A DNA stretch of 64,000 nt from Candidatus Colivivens caballi (GCA_018065565.1 JAGHSZ010000022.1:1-64000), one strand, 5' to 3'; counted from the stretch's first letter, positions 42,575 to 52,658 are shown. Translations and numbers: made by a program. The notes: generated by a model from the sequence alone, not told the origin.

Positions 42575-43441
42575 TTAGAATGTGTAGTTGAAAGTGTTGT
42601 CGTATTTGTTGTTGACGGTGAAAGTCGGTGCGTAACTGCCGCTTGGTTCAACGAACAATGCTCCGGTGTAGATGGTCTGGCAGTTGACTTTCATCTTGAC
42701 CGATGGGAGTGAATAACTGTAGCGGACTGTGCCGTTGTCATGGAGTGAGGCAACAATGCTCAGGTTGGCTTCGTTTGCTGGCAGGAAAGTGTTGAAACTG
42801 CGGCTTATTCGCTTCCCTGTAAATTCTTTTAGGTCGCTGACTACATCGCGAGCAGTGATGTCGGCAGTTGGGGCGAGTCCGGTCTTTGGACTGAAACTGG
42901 TGCTGCCGCCGGTCACTTGAAAGTGGATGGTGTCAATGCCTTCTGGTTTAGTGTCTGTGCTTATGAGCTGGAACATGCTTGTGATTCGTGCCATGTCCAT
43001 CTGCTGCGTAATCTGTGTCTCGCTGTTGACCGTCAGTTCCAGATACTTGCAGAATGTGTCGGGCACTTTGCCCCCAAAGTCTGCCTGTTCGGGTGAATAA
43101 ATGTTGGCATGTGTGTTGCTTTTAGAGTCTGAGGCAATGGCAACAACAGAATATGTGCCGTAAGGAATATCGGTGACGCTGATTTGTCCGAACTGCTTGC
43201 TCGTGGAGTCTTGCTGAACGGAGTAGAAACGGTTTCCCTGTTCGTCAAATATCACAAAGTCGAGTGTCGCGCATTTAGCGCCGGTCAGTGATGCACGGGT
43301 GTCGTAGTCGGTGATTGATGTTGCGAATGCTGAGAATTCCAGCCTTGACATGGTCTTTCGCTGCGATTCACCACCAATCTCTGCTTTCTCGCATGATGCG
43401 AGGCAGAGAATTGCCAGAATGGAGAGTATAACCTGTTTCAT
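42575..43441 (-). CDS. FimB/Mfa2-like fimbrial-type lipoprotein
   Basis: A 288-residue lipoprotein (lipobox CLASC before EKAE) with a two-domain transthyretin-like beta fold: LDFVIFDEQGNRFYSVQQ and DIPYGTYSVVAIASDSK are typical of FimB/Mfa2 anchor proteins of Bacteroidales type V fimbriae. The second domain ends GSYAPTFTVNNKYDNTFNYTF. No fimbrillin or usher gene is nearby, so it is an orphan anchor or a surface protein of similar fold. It is transcribed toward the ferredoxin gene. Confidence 0.72.
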   Translation of the reverse strand: MKQVILSILAILCLASCEKAEIGGESQRKTMSRLEFSAFATSITDYDTRASLTGAKCATLDFVIFDEQGNRFYSVQQDSTSKQFGQISVTDIPYGTYSVVAIASDSKSNTHANIYSPEQADFGGKVPDTFCKYLELTVNSETQITQQMDMARITSMFQLISTDTKPEGIDTIHFQVTGGSTSFSPKTGLAPTADITARDVVSDLKEFTGKRISRSFNTFLPANEANLSIVASLHDNGTVRYSYSLPSVKMKVNCQTIYTGALFVEPSGSYAPTFTVNNKYDNTFNYTF

Positions 43442-43543
43442 AGATAAGCGGTAATTTTTTGTTTATGAATTAAGACTTTAAGATGCAGTACTGTTGAACT
43501 GTGAACTGAAAACTTAAAGAGTTGTGAGCAGGTACAGTAGTAA

Positions 43544-44902
43544 CTATCCGAGGCGCTCGATGACTTCTTCGACGGTGAGGAGTGCCTGCTCGCCAGTTGT
43601 CATGTCTTTGAGTGTGACCTTGCCTTCTGCCAGTTCAGTCTCGCCGACGATGGCAACGAATGGAATGTTCTTGGCATTGGCATAACTCATCTGTTTCTTC
43701 ATCTTGGCTGCCTCTGGGAATATCTCGGCGCTGATGCCTGCACGACGGAGCTGTGACATGGCGCGGAGACATGCCATTGACTCGGCTTCGCCAAAGTTGA
43801 CAAACAGCACTCGGGTTGCGCTGACTGCCTCGCTTGGATAGAGGTTGAGCTGGTTGAGCACATCGAATATGCGGTCGGCTCCGAACGAGATGCCCACGCC
43901 TGACAGTCCTGGCATTCCGAAAATGCCGGTGAGGTTGTCGTAGCGTCCACCACCTGTGATGCTTCCGATTTCTACATCGAGAGCCTTGACTTCGAAGATG
44001 GCGCCGGTGTAGTAGTTGAGTCCGCGGGCAAGGGTGAGGTCGAGTTCGATGGTGTTGTTCAGGCCAATCTGTTCGAGTGTACGAAGGATGAACTCGGTCT
44101 CTTCGATGCCTTTCATGCCGATTTCGCTCTGACCAAGTACTTCGCGCATTGTTTGCAGTTTCTCAGCATTTGTGCCTGTGAGGTTGATGATTGGTTGCAG
44201 GCGCTCGATGGCGTCAGCAGGTATGCCGTCGGCTGCGAGTTCGGCGTTGACATTGTCGATGCCAATCTTGTCGAGTTTGTCGATGGCAACAGTGATGTCA
44301 ACAATCTTGTCGGCTTGTCCGATGATTTCTGCGATACCGGTGAGAATCTTGCGGTTGTTGATCTTGATGCAGACGCGTGTGCCGAAGCGTGTGAAGACTG
44401 TATCGACAATCTGCATGAGCTCCACTTCGTTGAGCAGTGAGTCAGAGCCTACGACATCGGCATCGCACTGATAAAACTCGCGGTAGCGGCCTTTCTGTGG
44501 ACGGTCGGCACGCCATACGGGCTGAATCTGATAGCGCTTGAACGGGAGTGCCAGTTCTTCGCGGTGCATCACGACATAGCGGGCAAATGGTACGGTGAGG
44601 TCGTAGCGCAGACCTTTTTCGCAGAATTTGCTTGCGAGGTGAGCGGCGTTGCGGCTGAGCAGTTCTTCGTCGGTCAGTCCCTTGAAGTAGTCGCCTGAGT
44701 TCTGAATCTTGAACAGGAGTTTGTCGCCTTCTTCTCCGTATTTGCCCATCAGGGTGCTGAGGTTCTCCATTGCAGGGGTCTCAATCTGCTGGAATCCGTA
44801 GAGTGCATAAACTTCCTTTATTGTATTGAATATGTAGTTGCGCTTTGCCATCTCAACTGGTGAGAAGTCGCGTGTGCCTTTGGGAATTGATGGTTTTGCC
44901 AT
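43544..44902 (-). CDS. hisS: Histidyl-tRNA synthetase
   Basis: Class II aminoacyl-tRNA synthetase. Motif 1 region [19 protein letters not shown], motif 2 region [23 protein letters not shown], histidine motif [15 protein letters not shown] and motif 3 GGGRYDNL are present. 452 residues, with the C-terminal anticodon-binding domain after about 340. A promoter box lies at 44926-44933. Confidence 0.97.
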   Translation of the reverse strand: MAKPSIPKGTRDFSPVEMAKRNYIFNTIKEVYALYGFQQIETPAMENLSTLMGKYGEEGDKLLFKIQNSGDYFKGLTDEELLSRNAAHLASKFCEKGLRYDLTVPFARYVVMHREELALPFKRYQIQPVWRADRPQKGRYREFYQCDADVVGSDSLLNEVELMQIVDTVFTRFGTRVCIKINNRKILTGIAEIIGQADKIVDITVAIDKLDKIGIDNVNAELAADGIPADAIERLQPIINLTGTNAEKLQTMREVLGQSEIGMKGIEETEFILRTLEQIGLNNTIELDLTLARGLNYYTGAIFEVKALDVEIGSITGGGRYDNLTGIFGMPGLSGVGISFGADRIFDVLNQLNLYPSEAVSATRVLFVNFGEAESMACLRAMSQLRRAGISAEIFPEAAKMKKQMSYANAKNIPFVAIVGETELAEGKVTLKDMTTGEQALLTVEEVIERLG

Positions 44903-44925
44903 TGTTGTGTATTCTTAATTTTCTG

Positions 44926-44933
44926 CAAAGGTA
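44926..44933 (-). promoter_or_regulatory. Promoter -7 box of hisS
   Basis: The minus strand reads TACCTTTG, 24 bp before the ATG at 44902. Confidence 0.65.
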
Positions 44934-44975
44934 CGAATTTATTGGGAATAAGGCGGTAGGTAAAGACACTTTTTT

Positions 44976-45929
44976 TCATAATCCCCATTCGGTCAGTGTG
45001 TGTACTTCTGCGAATGGCGATGCTGACAGCTCTTCTGGTGTGAGTTCGTTGCGCCCACACAGGGCGATGCATGGCACACCGAAGTGCTTCGTCCGCTGGG
45101 CAATGACGAACGGAGCCTTGCCGAGAAGGGTTTGGCGGTCAAGGCATCCTTCGCCGGTGATGACAATGTCGGCATGTGGCACCAACTGGTCGAAGCGCTG
45201 CCAGTTGAGCATCAGGTCGATGCCTGGTGTGATGGTAGTGTGTGGCAGTGAGAGCAGTGCTGCTCCTGTGCCTCCTGCTGCTCCTGCCCCTGGTGTGTTG
45301 ATGATGCTGCGCCCAGTCTGCTCTTCGAGGCGTCTGCCGAATTCCATGTTGCGCTGTTCGAGCAATGGGAGCATTGACTCGTCGGCACCTTTCTGACTGG
45401 CAAAGACATAGGTGGCACCGAGTGGCCCGCAGAGTGGACTGGTGACATCGGATGCAATGGTGATGTGGCAGTCGTGGAGAAGGTAGCGCGTGTCGGCAAG
45501 TGCATCAAGCAGTCCGCTGCCGCAGTCGTTGGTGGCTGAACCGCCAAGACCGACAACTATCTGCCTGTGACCGTGAAGGATGGCATGGCGGATGAGTTCG
45601 CCTGTGCCGTAAGTTGAAGTGAGTAGGGGATTGCGTTCGGATGGTGAAAGGAGCGTTAACCCTGACGCTTGGGCCATCTCGACAATGGCAATGCCGGATG
45701 AGGCAATGCAGTAACGGGCTTCGATGGGGCGCATGAGTGGGTCGTGGACTGTCAGGCTGACTGGTGTGCCGCCCAGTGCATGGCATGCAGCATCGCAGAA
45801 ACCTTCGCCTCCATCGGATATGGCAATGACATGAACCGTGTCGTTTGCGAACTTACGACGAACCATCTCGCCTATTTCCATCGAGGAAAAGGTGCCCTTG
45901 AACGAGTCGGATGCTACGAGGATGTTCAT
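44976..45929 (-). CDS. Glycerate kinase
   Basis: ATP-dependent glycerate 2- or 3-kinase of the GarK/GlxK family (317 residues). Family segments: VASDSFKGTFSSMEIGE, VIAISDGGEGFCDA, GLGGSATNDCGSG and DIVITGEGCLDRQTL. The start overlaps the S41 protease stop by 4 bp (45926-45929). It links glycerate to lower glycolysis. Confidence 0.9.
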   Translation of the reverse strand: MNILVASDSFKGTFSSMEIGEMVRRKFANDTVHVIAISDGGEGFCDAACHALGGTPVSLTVHDPLMRPIEARYCIASSGIAIVEMAQASGLTLLSPSERNPLLTSTYGTGELIRHAILHGHRQIVVGLGGSATNDCGSGLLDALADTRYLLHDCHITIASDVTSPLCGPLGATYVFASQKGADESMLPLLEQRNMEFGRRLEEQTGRSIINTPGAGAAGGTGAALLSLPHTTITPGIDLMLNWQRFDQLVPHADIVITGEGCLDRQTLLGKAPFVIAQRTKHFGVPCIALCGRNELTPEELSASPFAEVHTLTEWGL

Positions 45930-46951
45930 TTCATCAACTGCCTTGCTGCCTCGATGAGGGTGTCCTTGCGCCGTTGTAGGTCGGAAGGGGAAAATGATAC
46001 AACGGTGTCGGGCTGAATACCGAATTCAGTGTGCTGACGGTTGGCATCGAGCGAGACAACGGCTGAATAGCGTACACTCCATCCGTTTGGAATTTCCTGT
46101 GTGAAAGGCATGCCTGAACCGCCTCCTGTCTGGTCACCGAGCAGAGTGGCATTTGGGACGGTGTGCATACATTTCACAAAGTCGTTTGTGGCAGAATAGC
46201 ACTGGCGGTTGGTGATGACAACCACGGGTTTCTGCCAGATGATGCCATTGGCGGGTTCGAGGTACTCTGGTTCAGGTGTGCTGAAATCGTTGTGCCCCTT
46301 TCCTGTCTTGTGATAATTGTAACCGATGAGGGTACGCTGGCTGATGAAATGGCTTGCAAGGTTGTGTGCATTGGTGAGCTGTCCTCCTCCGTTGTTGCGT
46401 ACATCGATGATGAGACCACGGCATGCGAGCAACTGGTGAAGCATGTCGCTGACATTGCCACTGCCTGGCCCGTTGTCAAATGAGGATATGCGCACATATC
46501 CGATGTTGTCGTCAAGCACCTTGTAATGAAGGGCTGATGCAATGTAGTAGTCGCGGCCGAGGTAACTGCGGGCAATGCTGTCGTAGTAGTTCTCTGGATA
46601 GTCTTCCCACCAGCTCCAGTTGCGTCCATAGTTGAATGATGCACCGAGGTTGACATGCCCGTCGCGCAGTTCGCCGAGCATGCCTGTGAGCACTTCGAAC
46701 AGTTGCTCGTTGTTCATGTTTGGCGATATCTTCTGGCGGTATCGTGTGTGTATCTCGTTCCAGTCAGCACTGAGAGTCTGCTGCTTGTAGTCGAAGAAAC
46801 AGTAGTGTTCGTCCATCAGTCGCCACAGTGCCTCGAAGTTTCCTTCTGGGGTGTTGTCTGCGGGGTACTCCTCGTCGATGCATGATGCAAGGGTGAAGAG
46901 GCTGAACAGGATGGTGATGATGCAGTGTACTGATGCTATTCTGTGATTCAT
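45926..46951 (-). CDS. S41-family peptidase lipoprotein
   Basis: A 341-residue protein with a lipobox (TLASC before IDEEY), so a periplasmic lipoprotein. The family core includes DNIGYVRISSFDNG, LLACRGLIIDVRNNGGG and the nucleophile region NRQCYSATNDFVKCMHTVPN, followed by LGDQTGGGSG. No PDZ domain is evident. S41 enzymes of this type are often called tricorn-like or C-terminal processing peptidases; its substrate is unknown. The downstream glycerate kinase gene is translationally coupled. Confidence 0.85.
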   Translation of the reverse strand: MNHRIASVHCIITILFSLFTLASCIDEEYPADNTPEGNFEALWRLMDEHYCFFDYKQQTLSADWNEIHTRYRQKISPNMNNEQLFEVLTGMLGELRDGHVNLGASFNYGRNWSWWEDYPENYYDSIARSYLGRDYYIASALHYKVLDDNIGYVRISSFDNGPGSGNVSDMLHQLLACRGLIIDVRNNGGGQLTNAHNLASHFISQRTLIGYNYHKTGKGHNDFSTPEPEYLEPANGIIWQKPVVVITNRQCYSATNDFVKCMHTVPNATLLGDQTGGGSGMPFTQEIPNGWSVRYSAVVSLDANRQHTEFGIQPDTVVSFSPSDLQRRKDTLIEAARQLMK

Positions 46952-47000
46952 AATGAAGTCGAAATGAAGTGGGGAAAATGGTGTGAGATAATCGCTGTCA

Positions 47001-47732
47001 CTACATTGTCAGTCCGATGACAAACTGATGTGAATAACTGTGATAGCGAAGGTTGTTGTATGACGACTGGTCGTATTGTCCAAGGTAGCCTACGCGCAAC
47101 TGGTGTTTGCCGGCTGGGAACGCAACTGTCAGTCGCTGACGGAGTGACGGGGTGTTGCCGGTGTAGGCAAATACGATGTTGTGGTCGGAGTTGCCGAGGA
47201 CGAATTCTTCGTAGTATGCCTGACCATAGTTGGGTGAATAGGCGATGCCGATAAGTGGAAAGTCGATGACATATTGCAGTGGGAACGACCGTCCACAGAT
47301 GTGCAGGTCGTAGTCGATGCGTGCTGATGCTCCTGCCATAAGTGAAGAGTGGACATTTGCGGGGTTGTTGCCGTTGCGGGTGTTGTAGGCGCATCCAAGC
47401 ATCATGGTGCCCATCGGTCCTGCTTTCACTGTGAGGTTGTCGGCCTGGTAGATGTCGAACTGGTGTGCTATGCCGTAGCGTATGTCGCCCGAATAAGCAT
47501 CGACATTGCCAGCCTTGTTCTCGATTGAAGAGGCTGAGAGCGACAGGGTGTGCAGTGTGTGGCTGTACTGCACTTCGCGTGTGACGCTCATGCCGAATCC
47601 TTTGTAACTGTATGGTGAAAGGTATGTGTCCATCACATTGGCAGAACCGATGCCAAGGTAATATGTCTTTTCCTGTGCATAGGTGATGAACGGGAAAAGA
47701 ATGAGACACAATGTGATGATGGCTTTTGACAT
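47001..47732 (-). CDS. Outer-membrane barrel-like protein (DUF3316 type)
   Basis: A 243-residue exported protein, signal ending at TYAQ. Strand-rich throughout and ending LRYHSYSHQFVIGLTM. Similar Bacteroidota proteins are grouped as DUF3316. It starts 2 bp after the topoisomerase IV subunit A gene and shares its direction. Function unknown. Confidence 0.6.
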   Translation of the reverse strand: MSKAIITLCLILFPFITYAQEKTYYLGIGSANVMDTYLSPYSYKGFGMSVTREVQYSHTLHTLSLSASSIENKAGNVDAYSGDIRYGIAHQFDIYQADNLTVKAGPMGTMMLGCAYNTRNGNNPANVHSSLMAGASARIDYDLHICGRSFPLQYVIDFPLIGIAYSPNYGQAYYEEFVLGNSDHNIVFAYTGNTPSLRQRLTVAFPAGKHQLRVGYLGQYDQSSYNNLRYHSYSHQFVIGLTM

Positions 47733-47734
47733 AA

Positions 47735-50689
47735 TCAGAAGAGTGTTAGTTGGATTGGACCTTCATCGTGATAGTGAGGTGTGTCGGAGTCAGGGGTATC
47801 AGAGTCGTCGCTGGTGTCGCTGGTGTCAGGGGAGGCTGGGGCAGTGGTAGAACCTTCGGATGAATCCGAAGGCACAGTGGCGGCTTCTGATTGGGCGGCT
47901 TCTGATTGGGCGGCGCTGTTAGGGGCAGCACTTGTAGGGGCACTGTCGCTGGTTTGTGCGTCATTACTGCCTATCGGGGCGTTGGCTGGCGCGTCGTCAC
48001 TGCTTGCTGGTGTGCTTGCCGGTGCGTCATCACTGCCAACTGGGGTGTCAGTTGGCTCGCCGTTGTTGTCGGTGGGGGTGTCGTTGTTGTCATTGGAATC
48101 GGACTCTGGGTCCTTGATTTCGGTGACGGTGTCGAGGGCATAGGTGGTGAGACGCTTGCCTTTGGCCTTGAAACCTTTGACTGCAATGAATTCATCGACT
48201 CCAATCTCCATGGGACCACGGAAGGTGTCGGGTTCGAGGAATGTCAGTTCGAGGCGTGGTCGGGCTGTGTCGGTGAGGAAGATGAGGCTGGAACCTGCAT
48301 TGTCGCCAAGGAAGTTCTGGTGCTTTGATGCCACCTCAATGCAGAAACGCTTGATGTATGGCATGTTCTGGTTGTCGGCATCCCACAGCACTGCTGTCCA
48401 CACCTTTTCTGCATCGAACTTTTCAATGCGCAGGATGTTCTGCTCGTAGTGGTTGTTGAGGTCGAAGTTGGAGGTGTAGAATTCACCGTTGTCGAGAATG
48501 ACAAGTACGAGGTCTTCGCCGAGGAATTCACCAAGATACTTGCCGTGTCCTTCGTAGTTGAGGCGCTTCACGTCGTTGTCGAACCACACTTTGCGTCCGC
48601 CGAGGGTTGAACCTCCGTGTGATTTGAGACCGATGCGGAACACTTCGTACTTGGTCAGCACATTGCCTCGTGAGGCACGGCCCTTGACTGCAATCTCGCT
48701 GAAATCCTTGTCGTATGCCAGTTTCTTCAAGCTGAGTTGAGGTTTGAGTGTCACCTTGATGACTTCTGCCTCGCCGTTGGCATTTGATGTGAAATAGGTC
48801 ACGCGTGACTTTGGAGTGCCCATCGTGAGGTCGTATTCGCGGTCGCGTGAAATTGATGTGACATTGAATCGCTTGATGTATGTCACTCCGCTCTTTCCGT
48901 CCTTGTAGCAGACATTGTAGATGGTGCGTGTGTCGTTTTTCTTAAACACGGCAACATGTATGATTTCGGTCTTGCGCTTTTCTGCCTTCGACTTCTCGGT
49001 CTCGCCGACGAACACTTTTTCGGCTACTTTGACCACCTTGTATGTTCCGTCCTTGTAGAAGATGATTACATCGTCGATGTCGGAACAGATGCTGACGAAC
49101 TCGTCCTTTTTCAGACCTGTGCCGATGAAACCATCGGTGCGGTTGATGTAGAGTTTCTGGTTGGCCTCTGCCACTGTGGCAGCCTCGATGGTGTCGAAGT
49201 TGCGTATCTCGGTGAGTCGTGGGTGTTCTGCTCCGTATTTGCTTTTGAGGTGTAAGAACCACTGTGCGGTGACTTCCACCAGGTTGTTGAGGTCGCGGTT
49301 GATGCGGTCGATGTCCTCACGGATGCGCACGATGAGTGCTTCGTTCTCTTCCTTGTTGAATTTCAGGATGCGTTTCATCCGGAGTTCAAGCAGGCGCAGA
49401 ATGTCATCGTGAGTCACCTCGCGCACCATCTTTGGATAGAATGGTGCAAGGCGTTCGTCGATGTATGCGCAGGCAGCCTCGGTGCTTTCTGCGTTTTCGT
49501 ATTGCTTTGCCTTGTAGATGCGTTCTTCGATGAAAATCTGTTCGAGCGAAGCAAAGTGCAGTTGCTCGAGCAGTTCGTCACGCTGAATTTCCAGTTCGCG
49601 CTGAATGAGGTGCTTTGTGTAGTCAACCGAGCGGCGGAGTACATCGCTGACTGTAAGGAACTGCGGCATGTCGTTGTCGATGACGCAGCAGTTTGGCGAA
49701 ATGCTGATTTCGCAGTCGGTGAATGCGTAGAGAGCGTCGATGGTCTTGTCGGACGATACTCCCGGGGTGAGATGTACGAGGATTTCCACTTGGGCAGCGG
49801 TGTTGTCATCGACCTTTCTTGCCTTGATTTTACCTTTCTCAATGGCTTTGAGTATGGTGTCGATGAGGGTGGTTGCCGTCTTGCCGAATGGAATCTCACG
49901 GATGGCGAGTGTCTTGTTGTCGAGTTTCTCAATCTTGGCTCTGACGCGAATTGAACCTCCACGCTGTCCGTCGTTGTATTTTGCCACATCGACCGAGCCG
50001 CCAGTCTGGAAGTCGGGGTAGAGCACAAATGGCTCGTTGTGCAGATAGCTGACTGCGGCATCGCAGAGCTCGTTGAAGTTGTGTGGCAGTATCTTTGAAC
50101 TCAGACCGACGGCAATGCCCTCGACTCCCTGTGCAAGGAGCAGAGGAAACTTCACTGGCAGCACGATTGGCTCCTTGTTGCGCCCGTCGTACGACAGTTT
50201 CCATTCCGTGGTCTTCGGGTTGAACACCACCTCGTTGGCGAATTTTGACAAACGAGCCTCGATGTAACGGGCAGCAGCGGCATCGTCACCCGTCAGTATG
50301 TTTCCCCAGTTACCCTGGCAGTCGATGAGCAGGTCCTTCTGTCCGAGCTGCACCAATGCATCCTTGATGCTGGCATCGCCGTGTGGGTGGAACTGCATGG
50401 TGTGACCGACGATGTTTGCCACCTTGTTGTAGCGTCCGTCGTCCATTCGTTTCATGGAATGCAGAATGCGTCGCTGCACCGGTTTGAGTCCGTCCATGAT
50501 GTGAGGGACGGCACGCTCCAATATCACATAAGAGGCATAGTCCAGAAACCAGTTCTGATACATGCCGCTGAGGTGATGCGTGATGCCGTCGGTCATGGTG
50601 GCTGGGTTGTAGTCGGAATGGGGAGCACCGAAGTCGCTTCCCCCCTCGATGTTCTCTTCAATAGGTTCGTTTATGTCTTTTTCGTCCAT
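47735..50689 (-). CDS. parC: DNA topoisomerase IV subunit A, with long acidic tail
   Basis: Type IIA topoisomerase breakage-rejoining subunit. The active-site Tyr142 lies in AAARYIEARL. The start is ATG 50689 (MDEKDINEP), and the open frame upstream adds 7 improbable residues. The core extends to about residue 850 and includes beta-propeller-type repeats in its C-terminal domain. Then comes a roughly 125-residue low-complexity tail of Asp, Ser, Thr, Ala and Pro, ending HYHDEGPIQLTLF. The final QLTLF matches the sliding-clamp-binding consensus QL[SD]LF at four of five positions. No parE is in the window. Assigned as ParC rather than GyrA because the sequence is closer to Bacteroidota ParC-type proteins; a GyrA assignment cannot be fully excluded. 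Confidence 0.88.
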   Translation of the reverse strand: MDEKDINEPIEENIEGGSDFGAPHSDYNPATMTDGITHHLSGMYQNWFLDYASYVILERAVPHIMDGLKPVQRRILHSMKRMDDGRYNKVANIVGHTMQFHPHGDASIKDALVQLGQKDLLIDCQGNWGNILTGDDAAAARYIEARLSKFANEVVFNPKTTEWKLSYDGRNKEPIVLPVKFPLLLAQGVEGIAVGLSSKILPHNFNELCDAAVSYLHNEPFVLYPDFQTGGSVDVAKYNDGQRGGSIRVRAKIEKLDNKTLAIREIPFGKTATTLIDTILKAIEKGKIKARKVDDNTAAQVEILVHLTPGVSSDKTIDALYAFTDCEISISPNCCVIDNDMPQFLTVSDVLRRSVDYTKHLIQRELEIQRDELLEQLHFASLEQIFIEERIYKAKQYENAESTEAACAYIDERLAPFYPKMVREVTHDDILRLLELRMKRILKFNKEENEALIVRIREDIDRINRDLNNLVEVTAQWFLHLKSKYGAEHPRLTEIRNFDTIEAATVAEANQKLYINRTDGFIGTGLKKDEFVSICSDIDDVIIFYKDGTYKVVKVAEKVFVGETEKSKAEKRKTEIIHVAVFKKNDTRTIYNVCYKDGKSGVTYIKRFNVTSISRDREYDLTMGTPKSRVTYFTSNANGEAEVIKVTLKPQLSLKKLAYDKDFSEIAVKGRASRGNVLTKYEVFRIGLKSHGGSTLGGRKVWFDNDVKRLNYEGHGKYLGEFLGEDLVLVILDNGEFYTSNFDLNNHYEQNILRIEKFDAEKVWTAVLWDADNQNMPYIKRFCIEVASKHQNFLGDNAGSSLIFLTDTARPRLELTFLEPDTFRGPMEIGVDEFIAVKGFKAKGKRLTTYALDTVTEIKDPESDSNDNNDTPTDNNGEPTDTPVGSDDAPASTPASSDDAPANAPIGSNDAQTSDSAPTSAAPNSAAQSEAAQSEAATVPSDSSEGSTTAPASPDTSDTSDDSDTPDSDTPHYHDEGPIQLTLF

Positions 50690-50707
50690 ATTTATGCAAT
50701 TTGCTGA

Positions 50708-50715
50708 CAAAGGTA
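50708..50715 (-). promoter_or_regulatory. Promoter -7 box of the topoisomerase gene
   Basis: The minus strand reads TACCTTTG, 19 bp upstream of the ATG at 50689. Confidence 0.6.
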
Positions 50716-50811
50716 CAAAAAAAACGGATAATTCCCAATTGTTTATGCGATAATTAGCAACTTACACACCGATTATGCCGGCACTTGACGGCTTTTATAA
50801 ATAATTTTTCT

Positions 50812-50980
50812 TACCTTTGCGCATCTAACATTAGAGATTAGGGCTTGGAGTTGAGAGCTTAGAGCTTAGAGTTGAGAGATTAGTGTTTAGAGTTCAGAGG
50901 TTGGAGTCCTCTCCACTGTCATCTCTCCACTTTTCACTCTCATATCTCATATCTCCACTAATAGAAATACAGTAAACCAA
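50812..50980 (+). promoter_or_regulatory. Promoter and leader of the GH28 gene
   Basis: TACCTTTG at 50812-50819 fits the -7 consensus. The leader from about 50826 contains irregular repeats of GAGCTTAGAGTTGAGAG-type words and later TCTCCAC/ATATCTC words. The role of those repeats is unknown. Confidence 0.5.
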
Positions 50981-52333
50981 ATGTTTGTTATGACAAGACT
51001 TCTATTCCTGCTTATGCCATTGCTTATGGCATTTCAGATGGTTAATGCCAAAGCCAAGGCTGACTGCTGGCCTGACGGCACACCGATTGATCAGTGGTTC
51101 AGCGACATCACACCGGTCGATGTGGCTTCGCTCGGAAAGCAGTATCGTGTGACCGACTACGGAGTACTCAACGACGGGAAGGTGCACACCCGGGAATTGC
51201 AGACACTTATCGACCGTGTGGCATCCGAGGGTGGCGGCGTGATAGTTGTGCCGGGAGGTACATACATCACCGGAGCCGTCTTTTTCCGCCAGGGCACTCA
51301 CCTGCACCTTGAGGCTGGTGCAGTGCTGATGGGCAGCAACAACATTGCCGACTACCCCGTGATGAAGACACGCATCGAGGGGGAGACCTGCAAATACTAT
51401 CCTGCCACTGTAAATGCCGACGGACTTGATGGGTTCACCATCACTGGACGGGGGACGATTGATGGCAATGGACTGAACTACTGGCGTGCATTCTGGCAGC
51501 GTCGTGAATGGAATCCGCAGTGTACGAACAAGGACGAGCAGCGTCCACGCCTGCTCTACATCTCCAACTCGAAGAACATCCGTGTGGAGGGAGTGACCAT
51601 ACAGAACAGCCCGTTCTGGTCAACACATATTTATAACAGTTCGAATGTGAAGTTTCTCCGTCTCCGCATCTATGCTCCCGCAAAGCCTGTCAAGGCTCCG
51701 AGCAGCGATGCAGTTGACATTGATGCCTGTCACGATGTGCTGGTCAAGGACTGCTATATGTCGGTCAACGATGATGCCGTGGCATTGAAGGGCGGTAAGG
51801 GACCGTGGGCTGACGACCCCTCAAAGACTGAGGGAAACGGTGGCAACGAGCGCATCATCATTGAGGACTGTGAATACGGATTCTGCCATTCATGCCTCAC
51901 ATGTGGCAGCGAATCAATCTACGACCACAATATCGTGCTGCGCCGAATCCGGGTGACTGATGCCACCAACATCCTCTGGCTCAAAATGCGTCCCGACACT
52001 CCGCAGCACTATGAGTACATCACGGTGGAGGACATCACTGGCAACGGCAAGAACTTCCTGCTGGTACGCCCATGGACACAGTTCTATGACTTGAAAGACC
52101 GCAAAGACCCACCGATGTCGTACAGCAACAACATCGTGATGCGCCGCATCAACTTCGACTGTGATGTGTTCTTCAATGTTGCCCCTCAGCCCGACCAGTA
52201 TCGTCTCAGCGACTTCACTTTCCAGGACCTCGTAATCACTACGCGCCGCCCCGACTTCCATCCTGAATATGTTGATGGATTCAAGGTGGAAAAGGTCTCG
52301 GTCAATGGGGAATTGCTGAACGAGCGGAGATAA
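50981..52333 (+). CDS. GH28 polygalacturonase/rhamnogalacturonase
   Basis: Secreted right-handed beta-helix glycosidase of 450 residues (signal MFVMTRLLFLLMPLLMAFQM). The family repeat DGFTITGRGTIDGNG occurs in the N-terminal part. The catalytic Asp set is SSDAVDID and VNDDAVALKGGK, and TNILWLKMRP occupies the RIK-like position. The segment FCHSCLTCGSESI aligns with the GHG region. The adjacent PL11 and GH78 genes suggest it acts on rhamnogalacturonan-I or polygalacturonate ends. The array-B region separates it from the opposing GH78 gene. Confidence 0.9.
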   Translation: MFVMTRLLFLLMPLLMAFQMVNAKAKADCWPDGTPIDQWFSDITPVDVASLGKQYRVTDYGVLNDGKVHTRELQTLIDRVASEGGGVIVVPGGTYITGAVFFRQGTHLHLEAGAVLMGSNNIADYPVMKTRIEGETCKYYPATVNADGLDGFTITGRGTIDGNGLNYWRAFWQRREWNPQCTNKDEQRPRLLYISNSKNIRVEGVTIQNSPFWSTHIYNSSNVKFLRLRIYAPAKPVKAPSSDAVDIDACHDVLVKDCYMSVNDDAVALKGGKGPWADDPSKTEGNGGNERIIIEDCEYGFCHSCLTCGSESIYDHNIVLRRIRVTDATNILWLKMRPDTPQHYEYITVEDITGNGKNFLLVRPWTQFYDLKDRKDPPMSYSNNIVMRRINFDCDVFFNVAPQPDQYRLSDFTFQDLVITTRRPDFHPEYVDGFKVEKVSVNGELLNERR

Positions 52334-52342
52334 ATACCTTAA

Positions 52343-52652
52343 CGAGCGCTCGTAAATGTTCTCACGAGCGCTCGATAATTATAAAAAGGTGTACACCTTT
52401 TCTGATTTAGGTGTACACCTTCTTTCGGTTTGGTGTACACCTTTTTGAATTTTGGTGTACACCTTTTATATATTATCCACCGCACGATTGACAATTATCG
52501 ACCGTACGATAAAGAATTTATGACCGCACGATGATGTATTCATCACTGCATGACGATGCATTTCGTTGCTGTTTGACAATGATTTAACACAGTATGTCAG
52601 GCTTTTCATTACACTATGCCAAGCATTTCATTGCCGTGAGTCAGTGCTTTGG
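52343..52652. repeat. Array B: ~22-bp-period array with palindromic cores
   Basis: Fills the 325-bp convergent gap between GH28 and GH78. Cores: CGAGCGCTCG at 52343 and 52365; GGTGTACACC at 52388, 52410, 52432 and 52454; CCACCGCACG at 52477; CGACCGTACG at 52499; TGACCGCACG at 52521; then degraded units near 52543, 52565, 52587, 52609 and 52631. All steps are 22 bp except two of 23 bp, at the changes between core families. The order (CGAGCGCTCG, then four GGTGTACACC-type, then a GCACG-type core) matches array A. The last unit runs to within a few bases of the GH78 stop codon at 52659. Confidence 0.88.
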
Positions 52653-52658
52653 TGCGTG

